In this document: one piece after another, positions 50,153-60,347 of the stretch
Position numbering within the stretch: the stretch's first letter is position 1
Layout of the letters: each line of letters begins with the position of its first letter
From: Vibrio sp. Y2-5
Lineage (GTDB): Bacteria > Pseudomonadota > Gammaproteobacteria > Enterobacterales > Vibrionaceae
NCBI RefSeq assembly: GCF_014596725.1
Contig: NZ_JACVEG010000003.1
Location: forward strand, 451,884 to 515,883
Direction: 5' to 3'
Length of the DNA: 64,000 bases
The notes under the pieces: model-generated
Databases searched by the model: none
Seen by the model: the letters and a program-made list of their open reading frames with translations, nothing else
What the model was told of the DNA's origin: nothing
Position numbers and translations under genes: made by a program

Positions 50153-51353
50153 AACGTAAAGCCTCAGCGGGTTTAACAGATGATGCACGGTAAGAAGGGA
50201 ATAAAGTTGCAAGCAGGCTCAGGCATATCGCCAAGACCACCACAATGAAGATTTGAGTTGGGTTGATAACCACTGGCAACTCACCACCCAGCGAGAACAG
50301 AGCAACACCCAAGCTATCCAAAATGGTATTCAAGTTACTCGCCAGCAACACGCCTAAAGTTCCACCTACGATGGCGCCGATCACACCGCTGCTGGCTCCT
50401 TGAACCATGAAAATCGCCAGTACTTGACGGTCTGTCATGCCCTGTGTTTTCAGAATAGCGACTTCAGCCTGTTTCTCCATCACCACCATAATCAGGGCAG
50501 AAATAATATTAAAAGCTGCTACACCAACAATCAGCCCGAGCATTAAGCCCATCATGTTCTTTTCCATCCCTACAGCTTGGAAAAGCTCACCGCGCTGTTC
50601 ACGCCAGTCCGTCCAATGCCAACCTTCTGGTAACTTTGTATTAGCAAGCTCACCTACAACAAATGGGTCTTCAAAAAACAGGCGCCATCCAGATACCGTA
50701 TCTTGATTAAATCTCAGCAATTTTCCCGCATCGCTGATATGGGTAATCATTAACTGCCCGTCAACATCGGAACCAGTATTAAAAATGCCCGCTACTGTAA
50801 AATTACGCTGACTTGGAATACGTCCCAGAGGCGTAAACTGACTGGCACTGGTAACCATTAATCTGACTTTATCGTGCAGTGATACATTGAGATTGCGAGC
50901 CAATGTATGCCCCAAAAACACTCGGTATTCACCTGCTTTAAGAGCCGAAAGGCTGCCAGCAATCAGGTAATCCATAATTGGGTCATTGTCATTCGGCTCA
51001 ATACCAACCATCAATCCCGCAGCTAACTGAGACGGGCTCTGTATAACCGCTTCGCTGCGAACAATGGGTTCAGGACTACGCTGACTGGATAACTGAGTAA
51101 TAAATGCTGGCGCTTGCTCTGTAAGAGTCGTTTTATCTTGAGCTTGAGAAACCACCGCTTGTGGCAAAACGCCAAGAATGCGACTTTTAAGCTGTGCTTC
51201 AAAACCATTCATGACAGAAAGAACGGTCACTAGAGACATCACGCCTATCGTAATACCAGCGGTAGACATATAAGACACGAATCGACTGAACCTGTCACCG
51301 GAGCGTCCTCTGAGATAACGCAGGCCGATAAAGGTCGATATCGGATGAAACAT
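50145..51353 (-). CDS. lolC: LolC, lipoprotein-releasing permease
   Basis: A 402-residue permease related to LolE, using the ATG at 51351-51353 ([20 protein letters not shown]). The open frame to 51494 is an unlikely extension. It has four helices, with the [18 protein letters not shown] segment after helix 1, and ends [15 protein letters not shown]. First gene of lolCDE. Confidence 0.96.
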   Translation of the reverse strand: MFHPISTFIGLRYLRGRSGDRFSRFVSYMSTAGITIGVMSLVTVLSVMNGFEAQLKSRILGVLPQAVVSQAQDKTTLTEQAPAFITQLSSQRSPEPIVRSEAVIQSPSQLAAGLMVGIEPNDNDPIMDYLIAGSLSALKAGEYRVFLGHTLARNLNVSLHDKVRLMVTSASQFTPLGRIPSQRNFTVAGIFNTGSDVDGQLMITHISDAGKLLRFNQDTVSGWRLFFEDPFVVGELANTKLPEGWHWTDWREQRGELFQAVGMEKNMMGLMLGLIVGVAAFNIISALIMVVMEKQAEVAILKTQGMTDRQVLAIFMVQGASSGVIGAIVGGTLGVLLASNLNTILDSLGVALFSLGGELPVVINPTQIFIVVVLAICLSLLATLFPSYRASSVKPAEALRYE

Positions 51354-51602
51354 AATAAAAACCAATAAAATAAGATGCCGATACTGTAACGATAAACCCG
51401 CCAAGGTTGTAGCTTTTCTTTGCCAAATCTCTGTAAGAGCACAAATTATTGTTGAGTAAGACAAACATTCAATTCGCGAACGTATCTCAGCCAAGAAAAG
51501 CCAATATTTACGAGTAAAACAATTATTTGCGCCTTATGGACAGGCATAACTTGATTACTTGGTCGGTATGGCGATAATCAACAAAGAAAAGAAGGAACTT
51601 AT

Positions 51603-52172
51603 ATGACAGATCAAGAATTTTTCACTGTACATCATGCACTCACTATTAATGTCGAGCCCCTGTCGGACGATTTCATTTTTCCTTCTTATGAGATTTTCGT
51701 TGCGGAGATTCCCGCGCCATTTGTCGTCGCCAGTGAATTCAGCCAGTTGGATCAACTCAATGATGCAGCGAAACTGGAGCTCAAAAACAGTGACTTCAAG
51801 CATGTTGTCCAGTTGCTGGATACTCAGAACTCAAAGCTGAATCTGTTATTGACCTTCATGTTATCCCAACAAGATGAACCCGAGCTGCGCCACCAAACCA
51901 CTGCTTTTGGAGCAAGCCAGTTATCGTACTTAACCGATAAAGCACCAAAGGTGGGCACGAAGCTGCGTATCAAGCTATTTATAGAACATCCTGCGGCGGC
52001 AATTTATTGTTACGCCACTGTCCACAGTGTTGAAGAACTCGATGCTGAAAAAGTCGTCACTGTAAAATACGATTTGCTGCGTGACACTGACCAAGACTTG
52101 CTGATCAAAGCAGCCCTCTATCAGCAGCAAAAACTTCTGCGTCAACGCTCTTTGGATAGAGATAAAACATAA
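51603..52172 (+). CDS. PilZ-domain-like protein upstream of mfd
   Basis: A 189-residue protein starting at ATG 51603 after AAGGAAC. It matches, from memory, the V. cholerae PilZ protein encoded next to mfd. The C-terminal half (about 95-180) has a PilZ-like beta-barrel pattern, but the cyclic-di-GMP signature (RxxxR, then D/NxSxxG) is degenerate: only ELRHQTTAFGASQLSYL is visible where it should be. Ligand binding is therefore doubtful. It ends 8 bases before mfd, suggesting co-transcription. Confidence 0.72.
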   Translation: MTDQEFFTVHHALTINVEPLSDDFIFPSYEIFVAEIPAPFVVASEFSQLDQLNDAAKLELKNSDFKHVVQLLDTQNSKLNLLLTFMLSQQDEPELRHQTTAFGASQLSYLTDKAPKVGTKLRIKLFIEHPAAAIYCYATVHSVEELDAEKVVTVKYDLLRDTDQDLLIKAALYQQQKLLRQRSLDRDKT

Positions 52173-52180
52173 GCGTTTCC

Positions 52181-55100
52181 ATGACTAAAAATACACTACT
52201 CTCTTTGAATTCGGCATCCGCTGCCGGAGACAAAAAGCACATAGGTAACCTAAAAGGTGCCAGTTTGGCATTGGCTATCGCTGAAATAGCGAATGGTCAT
52301 TCAGGTCACACATTGCTAGCGGTGCCTGACCCTCAAACCGCACTGAAACTGCTTCATGAAATTGAGCAGTTCAGCGAGAACGAAGTCGCTCTTTTCCCTG
52401 ACTGGGAAACCTTACCTTACGATAACTTCTCGCCTCATCAGGAGATTATCTCTGACCGCATCTCCAGACTGTATAAACTGCCTACGTTGAAGTCAGGTAT
52501 CACCATAGTCCCCGTAAGCACACTGCTTCAACGTCAGACACCTCGAGAATTCTTACTTCAGCACACCTTGATGGTAAAACGAGGTGATCTTTTCTCGTTA
52601 GAAAAACTGAGAATACAGCTGGAAAAATCGGGTTATCGCCATGTAGACCAAGTGTTTGGCCCCGGTGAATACGCAAGTCGCGGCTCGATTCTCGATCTGT
52701 TCCCTATGGGTAGTTCAGACCCATATCGTATTGATTTCTTTGACGATGAAATTGATACCATCCGCACGTTCGATCCAGAAAACCAACGTTCAATTGAAGA
52801 AATTCAAGATATTTGCCTGCTACCAGCGCACGAATTTCCAACAACAGAAAGTGCAATCGAAGATTTTCGAATTCGCTGGCGTCAACGCTTTGAAGCGCGC
52901 CGCGAGCCTGAGTCCGTATATATGCAGGTTTCAAAAGGCACTTGGCCTGCGGGTATTGAATACTGGCAACCACTGTTTTTCGAACAAACCGAGACTCTGT
53001 TTGATTATTTGCCAGCGGACAGTCAGCTCATTTCTGTTGGGGATATAGAAAAATCCATCGACCAATTCTTAACAGACGTCGACTACCGATACGATCAGCG
53101 CAAAGTAGACCCACTACGTCCCCTGCTTCCACCAGAAGAACTGTGGCTTAAGAAAGACGAACTGTTTACACAGTTCAAGGTTCTGCCTCATACCGTGATG
53201 AGTATCGACCCTGTGGCTGAAAAAGCCGGTCGTACTAATCCTGATCTCAGCGCTCTTCCTGCGCTTGCGGTTCAGCACCAAAACAAAGAGCCGATGGCGG
53301 CACTGCGTCAGTTCAGCGAGCAGTTTACTGGCAAGATCATTTTCTCCGTCGAATCGGAAGGTCGACGTGAAGCCTTGCTTGAACTGTTGCAACAGATCAA
53401 GCTTCGCCCACACAGCAAAGACTCATTTAGTGAGGCGCTACAAAGCAGCGATAAATTTGCGCTGATTCTTGGCTCCTCAGAGCATGGTTTTATTTTTGGA
53501 ACCGATAAGGTCGCACTGATCTGTGAAAGCGATTTACTCGGTGACCGCGTCATTCAACGTCGCAAAAAAGATCGTAAAACCACCAATAGCGATGCCGTCA
53601 TTCGCAACCTTGCCGAACTCAAGCCGGGTCAACCAGTGGTTCATATCGACCACGGTATCGGCCGTTATGTTGGTCTGCAAACTTTGGAAGCTGGAGGTTT
53701 AACCACAGAATACGTGACACTAGAGTATTTGAATGACGCAAAACTCTATGTTCCGGTTTCATCGCTAAACTTAATTAGCCGATACTCTGGTGGCGCGGAA
53801 GAGAGTGCTCCGTTACACAAACTGGGCAGTGAATCTTGGACTAAGGCTCGTCGCAAGGCCGCCGAAAAGGTTCGTGACGTCGCAGCTGAATTGTTGGATG
53901 TCTATGCCAAACGCGAGCTCAAACCGGGCTTCAAGTTCACTCTGGATAGAGACCAATACGCGACATTCAAAGCGGGATTCCCGTTTGAGGAAACCGATGA
54001 TCAGGCAATGGCAATCAACGCGGTACTGTCTGATATGTGCCAAGCCAAAGCGATGGATCGACTGGTGTGTGGTGATGTGGGCTTTGGTAAAACTGAAGTG
54101 GCCATGCGCGCAGCGTTTTTGTGTACGGATAACGATAAACAAGTTGCTGTCTTAGTTCCGACTACCCTGCTGGCACAGCAACACTTTGAAAACTTCCGTG
54201 ACCGATTTGCTAACCTGCCGATTCGTGTCGAAGTGCTCTCTCGTTTCAAATCTGCCAAAGAGCAAAAACAAATTCTGCAAGACGTAGCTGAAGGCAAAGT
54301 CGACATTTTAGTCGGCACGCACAAGCTGCTTTCTAATGATATTAAGTTTGCCGATTTAGGTTTGCTGATTGTTGATGAAGAACACCGTTTCGGTGTTCGT
54401 CAGAAAGAAAAAGTGAAAGCGATGCGTGCGGATGTAGATATTCTTACTCTCACCGCAACGCCAATTCCACGCACATTGAATATGGCAATGAGTGGAATGC
54501 GTGATCTGTCGATCATTGCCACTCCACCCGCTCGTCGTTTGGCAATCAAAACCTTTGTCCGCCAAAGTGAAGACAGTGTGATTCGTGAAGCTGTTCTGCG
54601 TGAAATTATGCGTGGTGGTCAGGTGTACTTCCTGCACAACCAAGTCGAGACGATTGAAAAGGTGGCGGAAGACTTAACCAAGCTGATTCCTGAAGCACGA
54701 ATTACCACTGCACACGGGCAGATGCGTGAACGTGAACTAGAACGAGTGATGAATGATTTCTATCATCAGCGCTTCAACCTGTTGGTGTGTACCACCATTA
54801 TTGAAACAGGTATCGACGTTCCAACCGCCAACACCATTATTATGAATCGCGCGGATTCATTAGGTTTGGCACAGTTACACCAATTACGTGGTCGCGTAGG
54901 TCGATCACACCACCAAGCTTATGCTTACTTACTAACACCACCGCCTAAGGCAATTACCAAAGATGCGGTTAAACGTCTTGAAGCGATCGCTTCACTGGAA
55001 GACTTGGGTGCAGGCTTTACGTTAGCCACACACGACTTGGAAATTCGAGGGGCTGGTGAACTGTTGGGCGATGAGCAAAGTGGTCAGATCCAATCTATCG

Positions 55101-55642
55101 GTTTCACCCTTTACATGGAGATGCTGGAACAAGCTGTCGAAGCATTGAAATCGGGTAAAGAGCCATCCTTGGATGACTTGCTCCGTGAGCAAACCGAAGT
55201 GGAAATGCGTTTACCAGCGCTGTTGCCGGAAGACTATATCCCTGATATCAATACGCGCTTGTCGATGTATAAACAAATTGCCAGCGTCCATGATGAAAGC
55301 GAGCTTGCTGAACTGAAAGTAGAATTGATTGACCGCTTCGGAAAATTACCGGATGCAGCTTTGAATCTGCTTGCTCTTGCACAACTTAAGCTTGATGCAG
55401 CACAACTTAAAATTCGTAAAATTGAAGCCCATGAGAAAGGTGGCTATATCGAGTTCTATCCAAATGCTGACATTAACCCTATGTTTTTGGTTAAACTGTT
55501 GCAGTCTCAACCGAAAAAATTTGCGATGGATGGTCCAACCAAATTTAAGTATGCGTTACCATTAGTCGACAGAAGAGAACGAATTCAGTTTGTTGCAGAC
55601 ATGCTGGGAGAATTCCAGCAAAATCTACTTCCAACAGCGTAA
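52181..55642 (+). CDS. mfd: Mfd, transcription-repair coupling factor
   Basis: A 1153-residue protein (E. coli Mfd: 1148). In order: UvrB-like N-terminal domains, the RNA-polymerase-interacting domain (GQPVVHIDHGIGRYVGLQTL), a RecG-like helicase with Walker A CGDVGFGKTEVAMRA and DEEH box VDEEHRFG, motif VI HQLRGRVGRS, and the C-terminal TRCF domain. It removes stalled RNA polymerase and recruits UvrA. It follows the PilZ gene by 8 bases. Confidence 0.98.
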   Translation: MTKNTLLSLNSASAAGDKKHIGNLKGASLALAIAEIANGHSGHTLLAVPDPQTALKLLHEIEQFSENEVALFPDWETLPYDNFSPHQEIISDRISRLYKLPTLKSGITIVPVSTLLQRQTPREFLLQHTLMVKRGDLFSLEKLRIQLEKSGYRHVDQVFGPGEYASRGSILDLFPMGSSDPYRIDFFDDEIDTIRTFDPENQRSIEEIQDICLLPAHEFPTTESAIEDFRIRWRQRFEARREPESVYMQVSKGTWPAGIEYWQPLFFEQTETLFDYLPADSQLISVGDIEKSIDQFLTDVDYRYDQRKVDPLRPLLPPEELWLKKDELFTQFKVLPHTVMSIDPVAEKAGRTNPDLSALPALAVQHQNKEPMAALRQFSEQFTGKIIFSVESEGRREALLELLQQIKLRPHSKDSFSEALQSSDKFALILGSSEHGFIFGTDKVALICESDLLGDRVIQRRKKDRKTTNSDAVIRNLAELKPGQPVVHIDHGIGRYVGLQTLEAGGLTTEYVTLEYLNDAKLYVPVSSLNLISRYSGGAEESAPLHKLGSESWTKARRKAAEKVRDVAAELLDVYAKRELKPGFKFTLDRDQYATFKAGFPFEETDDQAMAINAVLSDMCQAKAMDRLVCGDVGFGKTEVAMRAAFLCTDNDKQVAVLVPTTLLAQQHFENFRDRFANLPIRVEVLSRFKSAKEQKQILQDVAEGKVDILVGTHKLLSNDIKFADLGLLIVDEEHRFGVRQKEKVKAMRADVDILTLTATPIPRTLNMAMSGMRDLSIIATPPARRLAIKTFVRQSEDSVIREAVLREIMRGGQVYFLHNQVETIEKVAEDLTKLIPEARITTAHGQMRERELERVMNDFYHQRFNLLVCTTIIETGIDVPTANTIIMNRADSLGLAQLHQLRGRVGRSHHQAYAYLLTPPPKAITKDAVKRLEAIASLEDLGAGFTLATHDLEIRGAGELLGDEQSGQIQSIGFTLYMEMLEQAVEALKSGKEPSLDDLLREQTEVEMRLPALLPEDYIPDINTRLSMYKQIASVHDESELAELKVELIDRFGKLPDAALNLLALAQLKLDAAQLKIRKIEAHEKGGYIEFYPNADINPMFLVKLLQSQPKKFAMDGPTKFKYALPLVDRRERIQFVADMLGEFQQNLLPTA

Positions 55643-55714
55643 AGGCCTCACCTAATTCAGGAGTGAAGCCTTAAAAATGATGTAAGGTGCAAAGCACCGA
55701 ATGACGGAGTCATA

Positions 55715-56488
55715 ATGAAAAAACTGATCCCATTACTGCTTTTACTGGTTTCGATGCCAAGCTTGGCTCAGAGACAGTTTGATATTGAAGTCATCATCTT
55801 CAAAAGAGCAGTAGATGCAGAAAAAATCAGCGAATCTTGGCCAGACAACCTGCCTGAAATTAATATGGCTAGAGCTGGCAGCTTTTCTGATGCTTCTTAT
55901 CGTCAGTCGAAAGGCGTTAAGATGCTCGCCTATTCAGATTATCAACTTAACGACCAAGTCCAAGAGTTGAAAAAGCACGCTGGCTTTGACGTCTTGCTAC
56001 ATACTGCATGGCGTCAGGGTGACGAAGGAAGAAGTTCTGCACCTGTATTCCATATTCAGGCAGGTAAAGATTATTCTCGTCAATACCGTCCTGATGGCAG
56101 CGCCATTAATAACACAACCACACAAACATCGATTGATGGTGTAACAGAACAAAGCATTGCTAAACCCTTCTATGAGCTTGACGGTACATTGCAGATTTAC
56201 GTTCAGCATTATCTCTACGCTGAAGTAATGATGAACTTGAAAGAACCAAGTGTTCGCGAAGTTCTGATGCAAGACGAACCTCTGGAATTGACTCCAGCAG
56301 ATGAACAAGCCGACGGCACGGTTCAGGCAGGTAACTTAGCGCCAGTTTCGCCGACAAGAAAAGTAGAAAGCTTCTTGAAAAGCTATCGCATCGACCAGAA
56401 AAGACGTATGCGTAGCAGCGAAACACATTACCTAGATCACCCTTTGATGGGCATGATTATTCAAGTGCGAAAAGTCGCAGAGCAGTAA
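55715..56488 (+). CDS. csiV: CsiV, periplasmic peptidoglycan-binding protein
   Basis: A 257-residue protein with signal peptide MKKLIPLLLLLVSMPSLAQ, then the CsiV/DUF2803 domain start QRQFDIEVIIFKRAVDAEKI. In V. cholerae CsiV promotes PBP1A function through LpoA and is needed for cell shape; I recall this gene lying next to mfd there too. The region about 180-230 is acidic and probably disordered. A terminator follows. Confidence 0.88.
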   Translation: MKKLIPLLLLLVSMPSLAQRQFDIEVIIFKRAVDAEKISESWPDNLPEINMARAGSFSDASYRQSKGVKMLAYSDYQLNDQVQELKKHAGFDVLLHTAWRQGDEGRSSAPVFHIQAGKDYSRQYRPDGSAINNTTTQTSIDGVTEQSIAKPFYELDGTLQIYVQHYLYAEVMMNLKEPSVREVLMQDEPLELTPADEQADGTVQAGNLAPVSPTRKVESFLKSYRIDQKRRMRSSETHYLDHPLMGMIIQVRKVAEQ

Positions 56489-56494
56489 AAAATT

Positions 56495-56518
56495 AAGCGC
56501 CCGTGGGCGCTTTTTTGT
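56495..56518 (+). terminator. Terminator after csiV
   Basis: AAGCGCCC (56495-56502) pairs with GGGCGCTT (56505-56512), with a GT turn and then TTTTG. Confidence 0.9.
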
Positions 56519-56551
56519 ATTCATAAACCAGTGCAAGAATTGAGATGACAC

Positions 56552-57091
56552 ATGGTGCCAGACTTTCAGATTGTGACTCAGCGGCTACAACTAAGGTTGC
56601 TAAAACTAGAAGAAGCGGAAGCTCTATCCGATTGCATTCGCCACTCTCCTTCTCTCCATCAATGGGTTGACTGGTGTCATGATCAGTTTTCAGCGAAAGA
56701 TGCCGAGCAGTTCATCTTAGCTAACCGTTTAAATTGGGTTAAGGCTGATGCTTATGGCTTTGGAGTGTTCGAGAAGAAGCAGCAGACATTAATCGGAATG
56801 GTTGCGATCAACGAATTCTATCGCGTATTTAATATGGCGAGTTTAGGCTATTGGATTGCCGATAAACATCAGCACAAGGGTTATGCAAAAGAAGCGGTTG
56901 AGGCAATAATTGAATTCTGTTTTAGTCAGCTAAAACTCACCAGAATAGAAATTGTGTGTGACCCCGAAAACTTACCGAGTCAAAAGCTGGCATTAACGTG
57001 TGGTGCATTGAAAGAGCATATAGCCCGCAACCGATTCATGTTTAATGATCAACCCAAAGACGGGATTGTATTTTCTTTAATCCCCGACTGA
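56552..57091 (+). CDS. GNAT acetyltransferase (RimL/RimJ-like)
   Basis: A 179-residue GNAT-fold protein. It has the RimJ/RimL start TQRLQLRLLKLEEAEALSDC, the acetyl-CoA-binding region LGYWIADKHQHKGYAKEAVE (with the Q-x2-G-x-A pattern) and the CDPENLPSQKLALTCGA helix. It probably acetylates an amino terminus or small molecule; RimL-type ribosomal targets are possible. It stands alone and is convergent with ndh. Confidence 0.87.
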   Translation: MVPDFQIVTQRLQLRLLKLEEAEALSDCIRHSPSLHQWVDWCHDQFSAKDAEQFILANRLNWVKADAYGFGVFEKKQQTLIGMVAINEFYRVFNMASLGYWIADKHQHKGYAKEAVEAIIEFCFSQLKLTRIEIVCDPENLPSQKLALTCGALKEHIARNRFMFNDQPKDGIVFSLIPD

Positions 57092-57140
57092 ATATGGGTT
57101 AAGTAAACGGATAGCACCAATAACCAAATTACCAGACATA

Positions 57141-57170
57141 AAAAATCCCACTATCTAGTGGGATTTTTCA
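57141..57170. terminator. Bidirectional terminator between the GNAT gene and ndh
   Basis: TCCCACTA (57146-57153) pairs with TAGTGGGA (57156-57163), flanked by AAAAA and TTTTT, so the stem extends to 13 bp. Confidence 0.9.
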
Positions 57171-57187
57171 TATTGAATCAAAACCGA

Positions 57188-58477
57188 TTAGTGCAGTTTT
57201 AAGTTTGGACGCAATACTCGGTTAATACGGCCCACCAACATCATCAAACCAGTTTTGAAAATGCCGTGTAGCGCCATCTGATGCATACGGTACAGTGAAA
57301 TGTACACAACGCGTGCGATACGGCCTTCAACCATCATAGAGCCTTTGGTTAAGTTACCCATTAAACTACCCACGGTAGAAAAACGGCTTAGCGAAACCAG
57401 AGAACCATGGTCTTTGTAGACATAGGGTTTAAGTTCACGACCATTAATCATTGCCACAATGTTCTTAAACGCTTGTGATGCCATTTGGTGGGCAGCTTGA
57501 GCACGAGGTGGTACAAACGAACCGTCAGCCTGTGTACATTGCGCAAGGTCACCAATAGCGAAGATGTTGTCGTCACGAGTGGTTTGCAACGTGCCTTTCA
57601 CCACTAGTTGGTTAATACGGTTAGTCTCAAGACCTGCAATATCTTTCATGAAATCTGGCGCTTTAATACCCGCCGCCCAAACCATGATTTGCGCCGTGAT
57701 TTTTTCGCCATCTTTGGTTGTTAAACCGTCTTTTTCTGCCTGCGTAACCATAGTTGCTGTACGTACGTTAACGCCAAGCTTAGTCAGCTCACTGTGCGCC
57801 GCAGACGAGATACGAGGAGGCAATGCAGGAAGAATACGTTCACCCGCTTCAATCAGGTTTACATTCAGTTTGCTTGAATCGAGATCACCGAACCCGTAGG
57901 TACGAAGTTCTTTAACCGCATTGTGCAGTTCTGCTGACAGCTCAACACCCGTCGCACCAGCGCCAACAATCGCGATATCCACAGTACCGTGACCATTTTT
58001 CGCATGCAGCTTCAAAAACTCATTATTCATTTCCGTGCGGAAACGATGAGCTTGCTCTGGGCTATCAAGGAAAATACAGTTCTCGCGAACTCCTGGAGTG
58101 TTGAAATCGTTTGAGGTTGAACCGATCGCCATGACCAGAATGTCATATTCCAGCTCACGTTTTGGCATCAACAATTCACCGTGATCGTCACATAATTCGC
58201 TTAGTACGATTTTTTTGCTGTCACGGTCAATAGATTCAAGACTTCCTAACTGGAAATCAAAGCTGTGGTTTTTCGCGTGTGCACGATAGCTCAACGCATC
58301 AACCCCTTCATCTAGGGAGCCCGTCGCGACTTCATGCAATAACGGTTTCCAAAGGTGACTGGATTTTCTGTCTACCAGAGTGATATCTGCTCGTTTTTTT
58401 CGGCCCAAGGTACGTCCAAGCTTAGTTGCAAGCTCAAGACCACCAGCGCCACCACCAACTACAATAATGCGTGTCAC
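57188..58477 (-). CDS. ndh: NADH dehydrogenase type II
   Basis: I place the start at the GTG 58475-58477 (reading [20 protein letters not shown], 429 residues; E. coli Ndh has 434) because GAGG lies nine bases upstream. It has two dinucleotide-binding folds (VVGGGAGG for [16 protein letters not shown] for NADH) and the FAD-site segment [14 protein letters not shown]-2 oxidises NADH and reduces quinone without proton pumping. A perfect FNR-type box lies 185 bases upstream; E. coli ndh is repressed by FNR. Confidence 0.97.
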   Translation of the reverse strand: MTRIIVVGGGAGGLELATKLGRTLGRKKRADITLVDRKSSHLWKPLLHEVATGSLDEGVDALSYRAHAKNHSFDFQLGSLESIDRDSKKIVLSELCDDHGELLMPKRELEYDILVMAIGSTSNDFNTPGVRENCIFLDSPEQAHRFRTEMNNEFLKLHAKNGHGTVDIAIVGAGATGVELSAELHNAVKELRTYGFGDLDSSKLNVNLIEAGERILPALPPRISSAAHSELTKLGVNVRTATMVTQAEKDGLTTKDGEKITAQIMVWAAGIKAPDFMKDIAGLETNRINQLVVKGTLQTTRDDNIFAIGDLAQCTQADGSFVPPRAQAAHQMASQAFKNIVAMINGRELKPYVYKDHGSLVSLSRFSTVGSLMGNLTKGSMMVEGRIARVVYISLYRMHQMALHGIFKTGLMMLVGRINRVLRPNLKLH

Positions 58478-58661
58478 AACAACATTCCTCAAAAATAATG
58501 AAAAATCAAAGATCAGCATGACAAGTTCACACTGAAGAAATTCTTAAGTTCGTACTAAGCTCAACGATTTGAGGCTAATTATTAATGTTAAGTGTTTGGG
58601 ACAGAAATGGATTTACATCTCAATTCTAGGCAAGTTTTATGTCTTGCTCTTTATCGTTTTT

Positions 58662-58675
58662 TTGATATACATCAA
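58662..58675 (-). promoter_or_regulatory. FNR box upstream of ndh
   Basis: TTGATATACATCAA matches the FNR consensus TTGAT-N4-ATCAA at every fixed base. Known FNR repression of ndh in E. coli makes this a likely true site. Confidence 0.72.
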
Positions 58676-58769
58676 ATTTATTTTGAGGGTCACATTATAT
58701 ATCGCAGAATCCTTCACGCAACCTTATATTCACTCAAACTGTAGGGAATTAAACCATCTGTTACACAAT

Positions 58770-58796
58770 AAAAAACGGCCAACTGTGCGGCCGTTA
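58770..58796 (-). terminator. Terminator after ycfP
   Basis: AACGGCC (58774-58780) pairs with GGCCGTT (58789-58795); on the minus strand the stem is followed by TTTTTATT. Confidence 0.85.
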
Positions 58797-58817
58797 TTCA
58801 TATTGAAATTAATCAAA

Positions 58818-59357
58818 TCAAGCCATTTTAAAGGCTTTTATTGCTTGAAGATGCTGGGAGATTTTCTTGAACTTATGAGACTGAGTTTCATCCCAAATGA
58901 TGTCGTAATAATCTTCTAATGCTTTCGCCGTGAGTTGATTATCAAGCATCTCATCGTTACGTGACAGTATCACCAAGCAGCGCCCTTTGTTCTTCACCCG
59001 ATACTGTTCAACACATTTGGTCGCAATGTCCTCGTATTCTTCAGGACGATCAATTTTACCCGTCATGTTACTTTCAGGGTTGAGATTCGGGTTAAAGATC
59101 ACCTGCTTGATACCGCACAAGAAGCCAATACGTTCAGACCAATACCCCCCTAAACCTACCCCACAAATAATCGGGTTGGGATCATTAGAATGCTCAATCA
59201 CTTTATGGACTTCTTTCAGAAGATGCTGCATATCGTGTTTAGGATGTAACGTGCTGTAGCTGATAAAGCGAACATCGTCATCGATGAATTGCAATTGCAG
59301 AACTTTTTCGTGGTTCCCTGGACTGGTTGAGTCGAAACCGTGCAAATAAATAATCAT
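58818..59357 (-). CDS. ycfP: YcfP, alpha/beta-hydrolase-like protein (UPF0227)
   Basis: A 179-residue protein almost identical at its start ([20 protein letters not shown]) to E. coli YcfP as I remember it. It has an alpha/beta-hydrolase fold, but the nucleophile elbow reads GVGLGG instead of GxSxG, so the usual Ser is missing. An Asp (LSRNDEMLD) and a His (QSHKFK) at the other expected triad positions remain. GGGGGAG precedes the ATG. Function is unknown. In E. coli nagZ lies between ycfP and thiK; here they are neighbours. Confidence 0.92.
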   Translation of the reverse strand: MIIYLHGFDSTSPGNHEKVLQLQFIDDDVRFISYSTLHPKHDMQHLLKEVHKVIEHSNDPNPIICGVGLGGYWSERIGFLCGIKQVIFNPNLNPESNMTGKIDRPEEYEDIATKCVEQYRVKNKGRCLVILSRNDEMLDNQLTAKALEDYYDIIWDETQSHKFKKISQHLQAIKAFKMA

Positions 59358-59457
59358 AATACTCCCCCGCTCCTTGAGGCTTTAATCTACCACGAACGCT
59401 AAGGTTTTAAAGTAAATCGTACGAAAACTAATGAGACATAAACAACAAACAGTGATC

Positions 59458-60312
59458 CTAACTACAAAATGTTTCTTTAATTTTAAGCGCCTGATGATAA
59501 TAGTGCTCATCGCCCCACAACTGAAAAGCAAGCAGATACCAAAGCATTGCCATCACAGTTGCTCTTGGCAGCCATGCTTTAGCGCCTTCAATCCAAACAT
59601 CAATATCGACTATTTCTCTCAGTTGACAGTAACGAGCAATCGCTTCTGATGAGTTTTCACCCGCGACATCAATACTCAAAGCGAGATCCAGCCTTGGGTC
59701 GGCGATTGAAGCATACTCCCAGTCAATAACCTTAATGCCATCTTCTGTTTTCACCATGTTATAGCCTGCCAAATCAAAATGGCACAAAGCGTAGCCTACG
59801 TCAGGTAAACTTGGCGGATTTCTCCAATCACGATACAGCTTCTCAAATTCAGGCGTTTTAAAACGATCGTTAATTTGAAACCAATAATGATCAATTCGCG
59901 CTAAAAATGAGAAAGGAACAACAGGAATTTTGGTCGTATCAATAGAGTGGATTCTTGATTGTATTTTGAGTAACGAGTCGAACTTTACCCCGTTGTGAAG
60001 TGATTGCCCCTCCACCCATTCAACTAACAGCCCTTGATCACTAATGAATACTGGTGCTGGGCCAATGTGTGTCGATTCAATCGCCTTAAGAATCTGGTAT
60101 TCCTGAAAACGAGAAATAGAAAAGGCTTTGGTGATAGGGGTATTAGGTCGCCAGACATAGGCTTTGCCTTTCTGGCAAACCACTTTCCAGCAACGATTGG
60201 TTAAACCGCCCGTCAGGGTTTGTGCATATTCGGGCGGAAAAGAAAAAAAGTGAGCAACAGACTGTAAAGTCGGGTCTAACTGACACGCTTCTAGCCAAGA
60301 CATCCTAGCCAT
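59458..60312 (-). CDS. thiK: Thiamine kinase-like phosphotransferase
   Basis: A 284-residue APH/choline-kinase-fold protein. The catalytic loop is CHFDLAGYNMV (H-x-D-x4-N) and the metal-binding Asp is in VIDWEYASIADPRLDLA. The start is the ATG at 60310-60312 after GAGG. It occupies the position of E. coli thiK (lpoB-thiK), so thiamine phosphorylation is the best guess; choline or another alcohol cannot be excluded. Confidence 0.78.
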   Translation of the reverse strand: MARMSWLEACQLDPTLQSVAHFFSFPPEYAQTLTGGLTNRCWKVVCQKGKAYVWRPNTPITKAFSISRFQEYQILKAIESTHIGPAPVFISDQGLLVEWVEGQSLHNGVKFDSLLKIQSRIHSIDTTKIPVVPFSFLARIDHYWFQINDRFKTPEFEKLYRDWRNPPSLPDVGYALCHFDLAGYNMVKTEDGIKVIDWEYASIADPRLDLALSIDVAGENSSEAIARYCQLREIVDIDVWIEGAKAWLPRATVMAMLWYLLAFQLWGDEHYYHQALKIKETFCS

Positions 60313-60347
60313 TGCTCACCTCATTCAATTTTCCACACTAGATGGGA

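Larger units (their letters stand above)
58478..58817. promoter_or_regulatory. ndh promoter region, 340 bp
   Basis: The region holds the ndh promoter, the FNR-like box (58662-58675) and the ycfP terminator (58770-58796). An open frame on the plus strand (58569-58919) runs through it but overlaps ycfP and has no coding features. Confidence 0.6.

Noticed and set aside
58569-58919. A 116-codon plus-strand open frame between ndh and ycfP
   Set aside because: It overlaps the 3' end of ycfP in antisense, runs through the ycfP terminator, and has no recognisable protein features or ribosome site.
59358-59457. Possible nagZ remnant between ycfP and thiK
   Set aside because: E. coli has nagZ here, but only 100 bases separate the genes and no glycosidase sequence is visible; the gene is simply not at this locus.
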